Under the pieces are notes generated by a model that ran no database searches, was not told where the DNA came from, and saw only the letters and a program-made list of their open reading frames with translations. Both the position numbers and the translations under genes were made by a program. From the NCBI RefSeq assembly GCF_040939785.1, contig NZ_CP162553.1, positions 744,001 through 808,000 of the forward strand: a stretch of DNA of 64,000 nucleotides, written 5' to 3'. Below, piece by piece: positions 36,453 to 47,577 of the stretch. Origin of the DNA: Bradyrhizobium lupini. GTDB taxonomy: Bacteria > Pseudomonadota > Alphaproteobacteria > Rhizobiales > Xanthobacteraceae. Numbering within the stretch: position 1 is the first letter of the stretch; the number at the start of each line of letters is the position of its first letter.

Positions 36453-36732
36453 GATTTCCTACCCTGATGGATTGTGACGGTGGGCCTTCTTGCCGAGGCT
36501 TGGAGGCCAGCATGGAACATGTGTCGTCCGATTTCCATCCCTCACGATGTGAGGGACGAAAATGCCCAGCTCCCGCGCCATCCGGTCCTACGACTTTAGG
36601 CTTAGACGGCCCGCGGCCCTGGCCGTTCCCATCACGCCCGCCTCGGCCGGGCATGACGGGCGCGCCGGGCACGTGACAAGCGCCGGAAACACGGGCATAC
36701 CGCGCCATTCCCCCAACCTAAGGCCGCCACGC

Positions 36733-38034
36733 ATGTCGCGATCCTACCCTGCTCCATCGCTCGTTGGTTCGTTGATCGCGTCGCTCTGGCTGGGATGTGC
36801 GGCAATGCCGGCGCATGCTGAGCTGAGCGCGAATGTCATGGCCGACGTCCATGCGTTGGCGCAAAAAGAGCAGCAGCCGCTGCTCGACACGCTGCGCGAT
36901 CTCGTCAGCATCGAATCCGGCAGCAAGGATGTCGAAGGTCTGAACCAGATCGCCCAGCGCGTTGCCGGCCAGCTCAAGCAGCTCGGCGGCACGGTGGAGA
37001 TCCTCGAACCCACCGACGTCTATCGCCTCGACGACACACCCGAGAAGATCGGCCCGGCCGTACACGCCGTATTCAAGGGCACCGGCAGCAAGAAGATCAT
37101 GCTGATCGCCCACATGGACACCGTGTACCTGAAGGGCATGCTGAAGGATCAACCGTTCCGCATCGACGGCGACAAGGCCTACGGCCTCGGCATTGCCGAC
37201 GACAAGCAGGGCGTCGCGCTCATTCTTCATACCGTGGCGTTGCTGCAGAAGCTGAGCTTCCGGGACTACGGCACGCTCACGGTGCTCACCAATGGCGACG
37301 AGGAGATCTCCTCACCGGGCTGGCGCAGCACCATCACCAGGTTCGCTGCGGATCAGGATGTGGTGTTCTCCTTTGAAGGCGGCGGTACCGACGGCACGCT
37401 GCGGCTGGCCACCAGCGGCATCGGCTCGGCCTATCTCACGGTGCAGGGCAAGTCGTCACATGCAGGCTCACGGCCCGAGGGCGGCGTCAACGCGCTGTAC
37501 GAGCTCTCCCACCAGCTCCTGCAGATGAAGGACCTGTCCAAACCAGAGCAGGGCCTGAAACTGAACTGGACGGTCTCCAAGGCCGGCACCAACCGCAACG
37601 TGATCCCCGCGGAGGCCACGGCCCAGGCCGACGCACGTGCACTTAAGGTCGCCGATTTCGACGAGCTCGAGAAGACACTGCAGGAGAAGATCAAGAATAA
37701 CCTGCTGCCCGAGTCCAAGGTCGAGCTGAAATTCGAGGTGCGCCGTCCGCCGCTGGAGGCCAACGACGCCTCACGTCGAGTCGCGGCCCACGGCAAGACG
37801 ATCTATGAGGAGATCGGACTGCCTCTCAAAGTCGACGAGAAGGCGACCGGCGGCGGCACCGACGCGGCGTTTGCCGCACTCAAGACCAGCGGAGCCGTGG
37901 TGGAAGGCATGGGCCTGTCGGGGTTCGGCGCGCATTCCAACGATGCCGAATATGTGCAGCTCAACAGCATCGTGCCGCGGCTTTATCTGACCACACGCAT
38001 GATCATGGATCTGTCCACCGGCAAGCTGAAATAG
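36733..38034 (+). CDS. M20 family zinc peptidase (glutamate carboxypeptidase type)
   Basis: A 433-residue exported protein with signal peptide MSRSYPAPSLVGSLIASLWL, ending in AMPAHA, and an M20 catalytic domain. The metal ligands are visible: LIAHMDTVYLKG (His, Asp), GIADDKQGVALILH (Asp), TNGDEEISSPG (catalytic and metal Glu), and GGGTDAAFAALKTSG, GFGAHSNDAEYVQ (His, Glu). It resembles carboxypeptidase G2, which releases C-terminal glutamate. The long upstream in-frame ORF from 36562 lacks a signal-like start and is rejected; MSRSY at 36733 gives the signal peptide. Confidence 0.92.
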   Translation: MSRSYPAPSLVGSLIASLWLGCAAMPAHAELSANVMADVHALAQKEQQPLLDTLRDLVSIESGSKDVEGLNQIAQRVAGQLKQLGGTVEILEPTDVYRLDDTPEKIGPAVHAVFKGTGSKKIMLIAHMDTVYLKGMLKDQPFRIDGDKAYGLGIADDKQGVALILHTVALLQKLSFRDYGTLTVLTNGDEEISSPGWRSTITRFAADQDVVFSFEGGGTDGTLRLATSGIGSAYLTVQGKSSHAGSRPEGGVNALYELSHQLLQMKDLSKPEQGLKLNWTVSKAGTNRNVIPAEATAQADARALKVADFDELEKTLQEKIKNNLLPESKVELKFEVRRPPLEANDASRRVAAHGKTIYEEIGLPLKVDEKATGGGTDAAFAALKTSGAVVEGMGLSGFGAHSNDAEYVQLNSIVPRLYLTTRMIMDLSTGKLK

Positions 38035-38103
38035 CCCGATCTTCCTTCTCTCCTCACGTCCGCCGAAGCCTTGGCAAAGGCGGATGTGGGAGAAAGTGGC
38101 GCG

Positions 38104-39512
38104 TCAGCGCCGCGCCGCGTTCAAATCAACGTCGCCCGACTTCTCTGCCAGCCTGAACCGCAGCGTGAACTGCGCGCCGCCGCCCGGACGATTCTCCACC
38201 GCAACCGTCGCCGCGTGATCATCCGCCACGGCGCGCACGATCGACAGCCCGAGGCCGGCGCCGTCGCTGCGCTGGCGGTCGGCGCGCCAGAAGCGGTGGA
38301 AGATCAATTCGCGCTCGGCTTCCGCGATTCCCGGCCCGCAATCGCGCACGCGCACCGCGCCATCCTCGCTCACATCGACATCGACCGACGTGTCCATTGC
38401 CGTGAACTTGATGGCGTTTTCGGCGAGATTGAAGATCGCGCGCTGGAGCATCACCGAATTGCCGTGGATCAGCACCGGCGCCTCGGTGCCCCTCAGCGCG
38501 ATATCCTTGTGCTGTGCGATCGCGAGCGGCGCGATCGAACCGACCACCTCGGCGCAGACCGCGCGCAAATCCGCGGTCTCGCCGGGATCGAGCACCAGCG
38601 TGTCGAGCTCGGCGATCTCCAGTAGCTGCGCGACGATGCGGCTCATGCCCTCGATGTCCGCATGCAGCGCATGCCGTGCGGCGCCATCGCCGAGCGTCTC
38701 GATCCGCGTGCGCAGGATCGCGAGCGGCGTGCGCAATTGATGCGCGGCGTCGGCGGTGAACTGCCGCTGCACCCGAAAGCCGTCCTCGAGGCGGTCGAGC
38801 GCCTGGTTGACGGCGGTGACGAGCGGCATGATCTCGCGCGGAATCTGCTCCGTCGGCAGGCGGATGTCCGTGCGCGCCGGGCCGATATTGCTCGCCTCCT
38901 CGGAGGCCTTCCATAGCGGCGCAACAGCGCGGCGAAAGATGATGATGTCGATGCCGAGCAGGACCAGCAGGATCGGAATGGTGATCCATCCGACCCGCCG
39001 GAAGAAGTTCGATACGATGTCGTCGATGATGACGTCGCGGTGCGCGAGGTCCTCCGCGACGCGAATGCGTATCACCTTGCCGTCGATGGTGCGGGTGACT
39101 CCAGCCCCGGAAATCGTTTCGGAGAGCGGCGGTGGCGCGGCCGCCGCAGTGCCGGTCTTGCGCCGCGACGAAAACAGCAGATTCCCCCGGCATCGCGAAT
39201 GTCGTACTGGTAGCGGCCATAGGCTTCTGAATAAAGGCCCTTGAGACTGTCCGGCAGGTTGAACGTCAGCAGCCCGTCGGGCTGGGCGACGATGCGCTCG
39301 GCCAACACCTCGGCCTGCGCGCGCATGGCATCGCGATGCAGCTGGTCGATCTCTGAATTGAGCAGCCAGAACAGCACCAGCGGCAGGAAGATCGCGACCA
39401 CCGCGACCGCCACGATGTGCAGGAACACGATGCGCCAGATCAGCGATTTGAACGTCGGCGACCTCCCATGGATCCCGGCGCGGAATCCGGCGTGAGATCC
39501 GATCCGGGCCAC
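38104..39512 (-). pseudogene. Sensor histidine kinase of a TctDE-like two-component system, split by a -1 frameshift
   Basis: The N-terminal frame (GTG 39512, after GAGGAG) gives TM helix 1 (LIWRIVFLHIVAVAVVAIFL) and periplasmic part to YGRYQYDIRDAGG. The other frame reads NLLFSSRRKTGTAAAAPPPL, then the second TM (WITIPILLVLLGIDIIIF), the H-box FTADAAHQLRTPLA with the phosphorylated His, the N-box NLAENAIKFT and GAGLGLSIVRA. The join is at a C5 run (39184-39188): with one more base the frame is whole, about 469 residues. The GTG lies 1 base after the response regulator stop. Confidence 0.9.
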
Positions 39513-39513
39513 G

Positions 39514-40188
39514 CTATTTCTCCTCGGCCATGAGATAGCCGACGCCACGGATGGTGTGGATCACGACCTTGGCGCCATGCTCGGCGAGCTGCTTGCGCAG
39601 CCGCGAGACGTAGACCTCGACCGCGTTGGAGGCGACCTCGCCATCGAGGCCGAAGATGTGGTCCTCGACGTTCTTCTTCGGTACCACCCGCCCCTGCCGG
39701 CGCAGCAGGATCTCGAGCACCGAGGTCTCGCGCGCGGAGATGATGCGCGGCTGGTCGTCGACGAAGATCTGGCGGCTCTCGGTGTCATAGACGAGGTTGG
39801 CGAGGCGCAGCGAGCGGCCAAGCAACTGGCCCGGACGGCGCAGGATCGCCTCCAGTCGCGCCACCAGCTCCTCCATCGCGAACGGTTTGGCGAGATAGTC
39901 GTCGGCGCCGCTGCGCAGGCCGCTGACACGATCTTGCAAGCCGCCGCGCGCGGTCAGCACCAGCACCGGCAACGGCTCCATCTGCCGGCGAAGCTCACGC
40001 AGCACCGACAGGCCATCGCCGTCGGGTAGTCCGAGGTCGAGGATCATCGCGGCATAGCTGACGCTGCTGACCGCCTCGCGCGCTTCGGCAGCGCTGCCGA
40101 CGATGTCGCTCTCATAGCCGGCCGCCGACAGCCCGCCGGCAACGAGCCGCGACAGCTCGGCATTGTCCTCGACGATCAGAAGGCGCAT
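39514..40188 (-). CDS. OmpR-family response regulator
   Basis: A 224-residue response regulator. The receiver has the acid pocket ED7-8, the phosphoacceptor Asp51 in AAMILDLGLPDGDG, the Thr/Ala region VLVLTARGG, and Lys in DDYLAKPF. The DNA-binding winged helix ends NAVEVYVSRLRKQLAEHGAK, then VVIHTIRGVGYLMAEE. It is the first gene of a leftward pair with the split kinase and lies between the two DctP genes, so it may control TRAP uptake of an acid (TctD-like role, inference). Confidence 0.95.
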   Translation of the reverse strand: MRLLIVEDNAELSRLVAGGLSAAGYESDIVGSAAEAREAVSSVSYAAMILDLGLPDGDGLSVLRELRRQMEPLPVLVLTARGGLQDRVSGLRSGADDYLAKPFAMEELVARLEAILRRPGQLLGRSLRLANLVYDTESRQIFVDDQPRIISARETSVLEILLRRQGRVVPKKNVEDHIFGLDGEVASNAVEVYVSRLRKQLAEHGAKVVIHTIRGVGYLMAEEK

Positions 40189-40488
40189 CGCATTTTCCCG
40201 CGGGATGTTCCGGTGTCACCGCACGGCTTCCGCCGCATCTTCGCTGTCTTCCATCATCCGGGGCATCTCGGCCAGCGAAAAAGCACCCGGCGGGCCGGCC
40301 GCTCCCTTCCGTCAGGTTCCTGTAAGCCAGTCCGGGCACGAGCGGATGAGGTCGCGGATGGCCCGGAAATTTACCTCCTTGGGCCCCGCCGCCGTCGGCC
40401 CTGCCGAGGAACGAACACCCCCGCGAACCGTTCAACTCAGCTGCAACATTTCTCATTTGATGGGGCGTCGTGCAGACCACCTAAGGTA
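40189..40488. other. Intergenic stretch, divergent promoters only
   Basis: 300 bases between the response regulator (leftward) and the hydrolase (rightward). No gene with a credible start is seen. It should hold both promoters. Confidence 0.5.
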
Positions 40489-41541
40489 ATGCACATGCGC
40501 CTTGCACGACGAACACGTTCCAGCTCCCTTCTATCCGATTGCTTGGGCGCCATCACGCGACATCCAGGCGCCGCCGCGTTTGCTGCCGCAGGTACCCTCG
40601 TTGCGGCTACCGCAATCATAAACCGGCGGCTCGCGAACAAAGCGCAACGCGATAATCCTCCGCAGGGTCGGTTCATCGACGTCGAGGGGGTTCGCCTGCA
40701 CTATTTGGAACGCGGCAGAGGCAAGCCGCTAGTCTTGTTTCACGGCAATGGCAGCATGGTCCAGGATTTCGTCTCGAGTGGATTGATCGATCTCGCAGCC
40801 GAGAACTACAGGGTCATAGTGTTCGATCGTCCCGGTTTTGGGCATAGCTCGCGGCCAAGGCACGTCGTCTGGACTCCGGATGCCCAGGCGGACCTGTTCA
40901 AGAAGGCCCTCGATCAGTTGGGCGTCTCTCAAGCGATTGTCCTTGGCCATTCATGGGGAGCGTCGGTTGCGGTTGCGCTGGCGACAAGACATCCTTCGTT
41001 CGTGCAGGCTCTCGTATTGGCCTCGGGCTATTATTTCCCGACTCCCCGCGCGGACAGCGCGGCGTCGGTGCTGTCCGCCCTACCGGTGGTCGGGGACGTC
41101 ATCAGCTCCACGATTTCGCCGCTAGCCGGTCGGATGATGTGGCCCGCGATGTTGCGCAAGCTGTTTGGCCCCCGGCCGGTCCCGAACAAGTTCGCCGGCT
41201 TTCCGAAAGAAATGGCGTTGCGCCCATCACAGATGCGGGCCACAGCGGCCGAAGCGACGATGTTGATCTCCGCCGCATTCTCAGGTTCGAAGACTTATGC
41301 AGAACTCAAGATGCCGACGATCATTATCGCGGGCCAGAACGATCGTCTGATCGATATCAAGCAGTCGGTCAGGCTGCATGGCGAGGTCAAGCAGAGCAAA
41401 TTGCACCGGATCGACGGAGCGGGACACATGATTCATCATTCCGCAACCGCTGATGTGATGGCGGCCATCGACGAAGCTGCTGCCGAGGCCGTGTTGACCC
41501 ATGGACGGGAAGGCCCAGGCGTTTCGCGAAGCAACGCGTAA
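40489..41541 (+). CDS. Alpha/beta hydrolase with N-terminal membrane segment
   Basis: A 350-residue protein. A hydrophobic stretch (HPGAAAFAAAGTLVAATAII) near residues 25-45 may anchor it. The hydrolase core has LVLFHGNGSMVQDF (oxyanion loop), VFDRPGFGHSSRP, nucleophile elbow GHSWGAS, Asp in GQNDRLID, and His in DGAGHMIHH. The substrate is not known; it resembles haloalkane dehalogenase/epoxide hydrolase-type proteins. Base composition is less GC-rich than neighbours. The ATG at 40489 is chosen over upstream frames that look non-coding. Confidence 0.85.
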   Translation: MHMRLARRTRSSSLLSDCLGAITRHPGAAAFAAAGTLVAATAIINRRLANKAQRDNPPQGRFIDVEGVRLHYLERGRGKPLVLFHGNGSMVQDFVSSGLIDLAAENYRVIVFDRPGFGHSSRPRHVVWTPDAQADLFKKALDQLGVSQAIVLGHSWGASVAVALATRHPSFVQALVLASGYYFPTPRADSAASVLSALPVVGDVISSTISPLAGRMMWPAMLRKLFGPRPVPNKFAGFPKEMALRPSQMRATAAEATMLISAAFSGSKTYAELKMPTIIIAGQNDRLIDIKQSVRLHGEVKQSKLHRIDGAGHMIHHSATADVMAAIDEAAAEAVLTHGREGPGVSRSNA

Positions 41542-41747
41542 TCGCTCACGAACAACGCCGCTGATCGCCGTCGGCGAACCTCACGGCTCGTTTGCGGAGG
41601 ATCGCTTCTGAGCCAACTCGGGCGCGGGACCACACTTCAACCCGCCCTCTCGGTCGAACGGAGACCTTTTCGACCGGGTATGGTATCTGTCGATCGCCCG
41701 TTGGCCGAGGTGCCGATTGGTCAGATAAAGCGGGAAAACGAAGCACA

Positions 41748-42749
41748 ATGGTTCCTAGCCAGGTGACGATGCCCTTGTGGCACGAAAAGCACCTCCGGGC
41801 TGCCACTCGCGCCGCCGGTGTCGCTCTATGGTCCTGGAACGTTGATACCGACGCCATCACCATGGATGAACCCGCGTACGACCTTTGGGAGGTGCCCAAG
41901 GGCGAGCAGAAAATTACGTTCGAGATACTGTCCAAGAACATCCACCCCGCCGATCTTGAGAGGGTGAGATCGGCATTTGCCGCTACTCGCGCAGTCGTAG
42001 GCTCTTACGAGATAGATTTTCGTATTCTGACCGGCAGCGATATCCGTTGGATTTCCGCGCGGGGCCAGGGCGACGATGCCGACATCGCGGATCGAACGAT
42101 GTTCGGTATTTTCCTGGACGTCACCCAACGCAAGCAAGCCGAGGAAGCCAACGAGCTCCTGGCGGGCGAGATGAGCCACCGGCTGAAAAACCTTCTCACC
42201 GTCGCAACGGCGCTGACGCAAATGAGCTCACGCTCGGCAGCATCAAAAGAGGATATGGCCCAGGAGCTGACCAGTCGCCTGATGGCTCTTGGACGTGCTC
42301 AGGACCTTGTGCGCCCGGTACCGGGACGAAATAGAGAAGGGACGCTTCTCGGAGACCTCATCTCTGTTCTGCTTGCGCCGTACGATGAGGAAGGAGCCAG
42401 CGTTCGTATTCGTGTCTCGGTCCCCAAGATGAACGTGGGAGAGGCTTCCAGCACAGCACTCGCCTTGGTGATGCATGAACTGGCAACCAACTCTGCGAAA
42501 TACGGTGCGCTGTCCCTTTCAAGTGGCACCCTGGACGTATCGTGCAACGCTCACGAGGACGAGGTCGTGGTCAAGTGGACGGAGCGGGGTGGTCCCCCCG
42601 TTGTCGCTCCAACAAAGCTCGAAGGCTTTGGAAGCCAGTTGGTGCACCGAAGTATGGCCGCCCAGCTTGGCGGGACTATAACTTTTGACTGGTCGGAAGA
42701 GGGTGTGGTGGTCATCCTGCGCATGAGCAAAGACCGTCTTGCGAATTGA
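41748..42749 (+). CDS. HWE-family sensor histidine kinase with PAS domain
   Basis: A 333-residue soluble kinase. The N-terminal PAS domain runs about 15-130 (RAAGVALWSWNVDTDAITMD, then DLWEVPKGEQK, IRWISARGQG, FGIFLDVTQRKQAEEA). The HWE H-box is GEMSHRLKNLLTVATALT (His144) and the N-box is MHELATNSAKYGAL (Asn248), typical of HWE/HisKA_2 kinases in general stress or light response. It has no TM helix and no partner regulator next to it, so it is an orphan. Start chosen at MVPSQVTMPLW. Confidence 0.9.
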   Translation: MVPSQVTMPLWHEKHLRAATRAAGVALWSWNVDTDAITMDEPAYDLWEVPKGEQKITFEILSKNIHPADLERVRSAFAATRAVVGSYEIDFRILTGSDIRWISARGQGDDADIADRTMFGIFLDVTQRKQAEEANELLAGEMSHRLKNLLTVATALTQMSSRSAASKEDMAQELTSRLMALGRAQDLVRPVPGRNREGTLLGDLISVLLAPYDEEGASVRIRVSVPKMNVGEASSTALALVMHELATNSAKYGALSLSSGTLDVSCNAHEDEVVVKWTERGGPPVVAPTKLEGFGSQLVHRSMAAQLGGTITFDWSEEGVVVILRMSKDRLAN

Positions 42750-42806
42750 TGTTGAGCTGATTTCCCGCGCCCACTCCTGTCACCCGTCTGCGATTGGCCC
42801 TTGGCT

Positions 42807-43184
42807 TTACTTCGTACGACGCTCCTGAAAAGCCTCTCTGAGTTCGGCCAGTTCATCGCTTGTCGCTCCCAATTCCACATCGGCACGGCTTGCAGGTAAA
42901 TCCCTGTAAGCAATCGGCTGATCGAACTGGCTGGCCGTAAAGTCGTACCGCCGACCACCGATGCGATTGTAAAAATGGTCGCCGGCCGGCAGCGGCGTCC
43001 TCAGCAACTCGCCGCCGAAGAGCTCGTGGATCAGCAGCGAGGTGACGTTGCATTGCCCCGCCGCCGGATTGCTCGCCGTCCATTGACTGGCGGTTGCCAA
43101 CGACCAGGCCTTGCGCAGCGCGCTTTGAACCTCATCGGGATCGAAGCTCATCATCAACCCCAGGCCAGCCGCCGAGGCGCTCAT
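42807..43184 (-). CDS. YunG-like protein
   Basis: A 125-residue protein. The pattern FDPDEVQSALRKAWSLATAS, QWTASNPAAGQCNVTSLLIH, GDHFYNRIGGRRYDFTASQF resembles the YunG family (A-W...NPA-GQC-VT...yNri-g-r-yDlT..QF). The conserved Cys and His give it the look of a cysteine hydrolase, but no function is known. The start could be 43184, 43154 or 43151; ribosome sites are weak for all. Confidence 0.65.
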   Translation of the reverse strand: MSASAAGLGLMMSFDPDEVQSALRKAWSLATASQWTASNPAAGQCNVTSLLIHELFGGELLRTPLPAGDHFYNRIGGRRYDFTASQFDQPIAYRDLPASRADVELGATSDELAELREAFQERRTK

Positions 43185-43496
43185 TTCGGATTTTGCGATA
43201 ATGCCTTTATGCCACTGTTTTGCCCGACGAGTCAAACGATCTCGCTGAAGCACGCGCGCCTGCCCGCTTTGACGCCCAAAAATACGAAGTTGCCCTCGAC
43301 CGCGCGATGCTCGGGCGTGCCTGCCAATTAGCCCATCGCATCAAGCTGTTGGCTACACTCGCAACGCCTTGTCCTCTCACCCCTCGTCTACTGTGCATGG
43401 GGTTGTTTTTCAGATTTTTTGTTGGAGGCCCCGCCCGTCCCCCGGCGACACCGCCGCTCGCCGATATCCGCTCGCCTATTCCGATCGCGTCGCCCC
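43185..43496. other. Intergenic stretch, no gene seen
   Basis: 312 bases between the YunG-like gene and the terminator of the second DctP gene. Open frames here have no plausible start or family resemblance. It should carry the leftward promoter of the YunG-like gene. Confidence 0.45.
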
Positions 43497-43530
43497 AAAG
43501 AAAAGCCCGGCCTCGCGAACGAGACCGGGC
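43497..43530 (-). terminator. Rho-independent terminator of the second DctP gene
   Basis: On the minus strand GCCCGGTCTCG-TTCG-CGAGGCCGGGC (43505-43530) forms an 11-bp stem with one G-T type mismatch region and is followed by TTTTCTTT (A-rich at 43497-43504). It lies 26 bases after the stop of the leftward dctP-like gene. Confidence 0.85.
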
Positions 43531-43556
43531 GTGTCGTCTTGCGACTTGCTCGAAGA

Positions 43557-44678
<1,122 letters not shown>

Positions 44679-44866
44679 CTAACTTCCTCTTTGCTGCCGC
44701 TCATTCCGGCGACGCGTTCTTGGGCCGCGTCGAACCGAAGGGGCTTGACTGCCGTGGGCCTTTAACACGGAAGCCCTGCTTTCGAAACGCGACATTGGCA
44801 TGACAGGGCTCTACGAAAGTCGCATGTCCCCAAGGTATTGGTTTCAAGGGATCGGCTTGGATCCGC

Positions 44867-46009
44867 TTAGGCCGCGGCGATGACGCCCTTGAGCTGGTCC
44901 CGCACCTGTCCCGCAATGGCGCGGTAGATCGCCGCATGGGGACCATCCGGCTCGCTGTCCACCACGGGCGTGCCCGCATCCGAGGTGGCGCAGATCGCCA
45001 TGTGCAGGGGGATCTCGCCCAGGAATGGTACCCCGAGCTTCTCGGCCTCGTGGCGCGCGCCGCCATGGCCGAAAATGTCGGATTTCGTGCCGCATTGCGG
45101 GCACTGGAAATAGCTCATGTTCTCGACGATGCCGAGCACGGGCACGTTGACCTTCTTGAACATCGCAAGCCCCCGCCTTGCGTCGATCAGCGACAGGTCC
45201 TGCGGGGTCGAGACGATCACGGCGCCCTTCAAAGGGACGTTCTGCGCCAGCGTGAGCTGGGCATCGCCGGTGCCTGGCGGCATGTCGACGACGAGCACAT
45301 CGAGCTGGCCCCATACGACGTCGCGCAGCATCTGCGTCACTGCCGACATCACCATCGGCCCGCGCCAGATCATCGCGGTCTCTTCCTCCACCAGGAAGCC
45401 GATCGACATGATGGCCAGGCCAAAGCGCTTGAGCGGAATCATCTTGCGCTCGTCGTTCAGCTCCGGCTTCTCATGCAGGCCCGTCAGCCGCGGCGCCGAT
45501 GGGCCGTAGATGTCGGCATCGAGCAGCCCGACCTTGAGGCCGAGATCGCGCAGACCGAGTGCCAGGTTGAGCGCGGTGGTGGATTTGCCGACACCGCCCT
45601 TGCCCGAGGCGACCGCGATCACGGCCGCGACGCCCGGAATCTCGGACTGCCGCGCCATCGGCGATTGGGCGCCGCCCTGCGGCGGCGGCTTGTGGGCGTG
45701 GACGGGCTGCACGCCCGGCGTGCCGCGGCTGGGAGTTGGCGGCGGTGGCGGCGCCGCGCCGGCCTTCCGCTCGGCGGTCAGCGCCACCATGACGGTGGTG
45801 ACGCCGGGAATGGCGCGCACCGCGGCCTCGGCCTCGGCCCGGACGGATTCCCAGGCTCGCGCTTCGGCGGCATCGACATTGATCGAGAAGAACACCTTGC
45901 CGTCGGCCGCGCTGATCGCGCTCAGCACATTGGCATTGGTGAGCGCGCCCCCGCGGGGCGACTTGATCCTGGCGAGGCTGTCGAGAACCTGTTGCTGCGT
46001 CACGCTCAA
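44867..46009 (-). CDS. apbC: Mrp/NBP35-type ATP-binding iron-sulfur carrier
   Basis: A 380-residue protein. The N-terminal MIP18/DUF59-like domain (VTQQQVLDSLARIKSPRGG, AIPGVTTVMVALTAE) is linked by a Pro-rich stretch to a deviant-Walker P-loop ATPase (VIAVASGKGGVGKSTTALNL), followed by DADIYGPSAPRL, VDMPPGTGDAQLTL and the C-terminal CxxC in YFQCPQCGTKSD, which holds a bridging Fe-S cluster. It delivers Fe-S clusters. The start is set at TTG (46009) just after an AGGAG site (giving MSVTQQQV); GTG at 46003 is the alternative. Confidence 0.9.
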   Translation of the reverse strand: MSVTQQQVLDSLARIKSPRGGALTNANVLSAISAADGKVFFSINVDAAEARAWESVRAEAEAAVRAIPGVTTVMVALTAERKAGAAPPPPPTPSRGTPGVQPVHAHKPPPQGGAQSPMARQSEIPGVAAVIAVASGKGGVGKSTTALNLALGLRDLGLKVGLLDADIYGPSAPRLTGLHEKPELNDERKMIPLKRFGLAIMSIGFLVEEETAMIWRGPMVMSAVTQMLRDVVWGQLDVLVVDMPPGTGDAQLTLAQNVPLKGAVIVSTPQDLSLIDARRGLAMFKKVNVPVLGIVENMSYFQCPQCGTKSDIFGHGGARHEAEKLGVPFLGEIPLHMAICATSDAGTPVVDSEPDGPHAAIYRAIAGQVRDQLKGVIAAA

Positions 46010-46062
46010 AGCGCATCTCCTAGAATTCAAGATGCCCCATTAGAGCGGAAACGCCCAAAAGG

Positions 46063-46500
46063 CTACTGCCTGCCGATATCGTCAGCCATCTCGGCGGGCG
46101 CGGCCCCCTGCTCCAGGGCCGCCTCGTAGTTGAGCTCGATCATGACCCCGTTGGGGTCGTGGACGAAGATCTGCCAGAGCTCACCGCCGGGCACTTGGCG
46201 GGAGTCGAACTTCATCCCCTTTGAGGCCAGCCGCTGCTTCATGCCGTCAAACCCGCGGCTGGCGAAGGCGACGTGGTGGACAACGCCGGAATCCGGCTTT
46301 TGTGGCTCGGCAGTCGGAGAAATATCGACGAGGTGCACCACCGGCTTTCCCTCGCTGTACATCCAGGCGCCGGGGAAGGCGAAATTCGGCCGGGCGCCTT
46401 TTTCCAGGCCCAGCACGTCCTCGTAGAAGCGGACGGTTTCGGCCAGATTCCGGGTCCGGACATTGAAATGATCGAGCACGCCCACGCTTACGCCGCCCAT
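46063..46500 (-). CDS. VOC (glyoxalase-fold) family protein
   Basis: A 145-residue single VOC domain protein: LDHFNVRTRNLAETVRFYED, VLGLEKGARPNFAFPGAWMY, GKPVVHLVDISP, VVHHVAFASRGFDGMKQRL, and FVHDPNGVMIELNYE, giving His and Glu metal ligands. Substrate not known. The start is MGGVSVGVLDHF at 46500; the ATG 20 codons further up adds an unconserved basic stretch. It lies 53 bases upstream of mrp on the same strand. Confidence 0.85.
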   Translation of the reverse strand: MGGVSVGVLDHFNVRTRNLAETVRFYEDVLGLEKGARPNFAFPGAWMYSEGKPVVHLVDISPTAEPQKPDSGVVHHVAFASRGFDGMKQRLASKGMKFDSRQVPGGELWQIFVHDPNGVMIELNYEAALEQGAAPAEMADDIGRQ

Positions 46501-46682
46501 GCCTTCGCTCCCTTTTTTTGAAGTCCTTAGGTCCACCATCCTAACACAGGCGGGGGCCAAACGAACCCGTTGCCCTCCGGCCTCAAGGGTTTATGGTGCG
46601 CCCGATCTGCCGCAATGGCGGAACCGGACGGCCCTCGCCCGGCAAGAACCGTAAAACCCAAACTACGGACAAGGTACTACAG

Positions 46683-47555
46683 ATGACTAAAGTCGCTTTC
46701 CTCGGTCTCGGCGTGATGGGCTTCCCCATGGCCGGACACCTCGTGAAAAAAGGGGGCCATGAGGTCACCGTCTATAACCGCACCGCGGCCAAGGCGAAGG
46801 AGTGGGCGGACAAGTTCGGCGGCAAGACCGCGGCGACCCCGAAGGCCGCGGCCGAGGGCCAGGATTTCGTGATGTGCTGCGTCGGCAACGATAACGATCT
46901 GCGCGCGGTCACGATCGGTGCCGACGGCGCGTTTGCCGGCATGAAGAAGGGTGCAACCTTCGTCGACCACACCACCGCTTCCGCCGAGGTCGCGCGTGAG
47001 CTCGATGCGGCCGCGACCAAGGCCGGCTTCAAGTTCATCGACGCACCCGTGTCCGGCGGCCAGGCCGGCGCCGAGAACGGCGTGCTGACGGTGATGTGCG
47101 GCGGCGCGCAGGACGCCTATGCCGGCGCCGAGCCGATCATCACAGGCGCCTATGCGCGGATGTGCAAATTGCTGGGGCCCGCCGGCTCCGGCCAGCTGAC
47201 CAAAATGGTCAACCAGATCTGCATCGCCGGCCTCGTCCAGGGCCTCTCCGAGGGTATTCACTTCGCCAAGAAAAGTGGCCTTGACGTCGCCGCCGTGATC
47301 GAAACCATCTCCAAGGGCGCCGCGCAGTCCTGGCAGATGGAGAACCGCTACAAGACCATGAACGAGGACAAATACGATTTCGGCTTCGCGGTCGAATGGA
47401 TGCGCAAGGATCTCTCGATCTCGCTGGCCGAAGCCCGTCGCAATGGCGCCAATCTGCCGGTGACCGCGCTCGTCGACCAGTTCTACGCCGAGGTCGAGAA
47501 GATGGGCGGCAAGCGCTGGGATACATCGAGCCTGCTCGCGCGCCTGAATCGCTGA
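46683..47555 (+). CDS. NAD(P)-dependent oxidoreductase, 3-hydroxyisobutyrate dehydrogenase family
   Basis: A 290-residue beta-hydroxyacid dehydrogenase. The N-terminal Rossmann fold has the motif FLGLGVMGFPMAGHLVKKG, followed by FVDHTTASAEVARELDAAA, the substrate loop FIDAPVSGGQAGAENGVLTV, and the catalytic Lys in LTKMVNQICIAGLVQGLSE. It acts on a 3-hydroxyacid or tartronate-semialdehyde-like substrate. The next gene (NhaD) starts 23 bases later on the same strand. Confidence 0.93.
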   Translation: MTKVAFLGLGVMGFPMAGHLVKKGGHEVTVYNRTAAKAKEWADKFGGKTAATPKAAAEGQDFVMCCVGNDNDLRAVTIGADGAFAGMKKGATFVDHTTASAEVARELDAAATKAGFKFIDAPVSGGQAGAENGVLTVMCGGAQDAYAGAEPIITGAYARMCKLLGPAGSGQLTKMVNQICIAGLVQGLSEGIHFAKKSGLDVAAVIETISKGAAQSWQMENRYKTMNEDKYDFGFAVEWMRKDLSISLAEARRNGANLPVTALVDQFYAEVEKMGGKRWDTSSLLARLNR

Positions 47556-47577
47556 CACCTCACGAAGTGATCCTGCC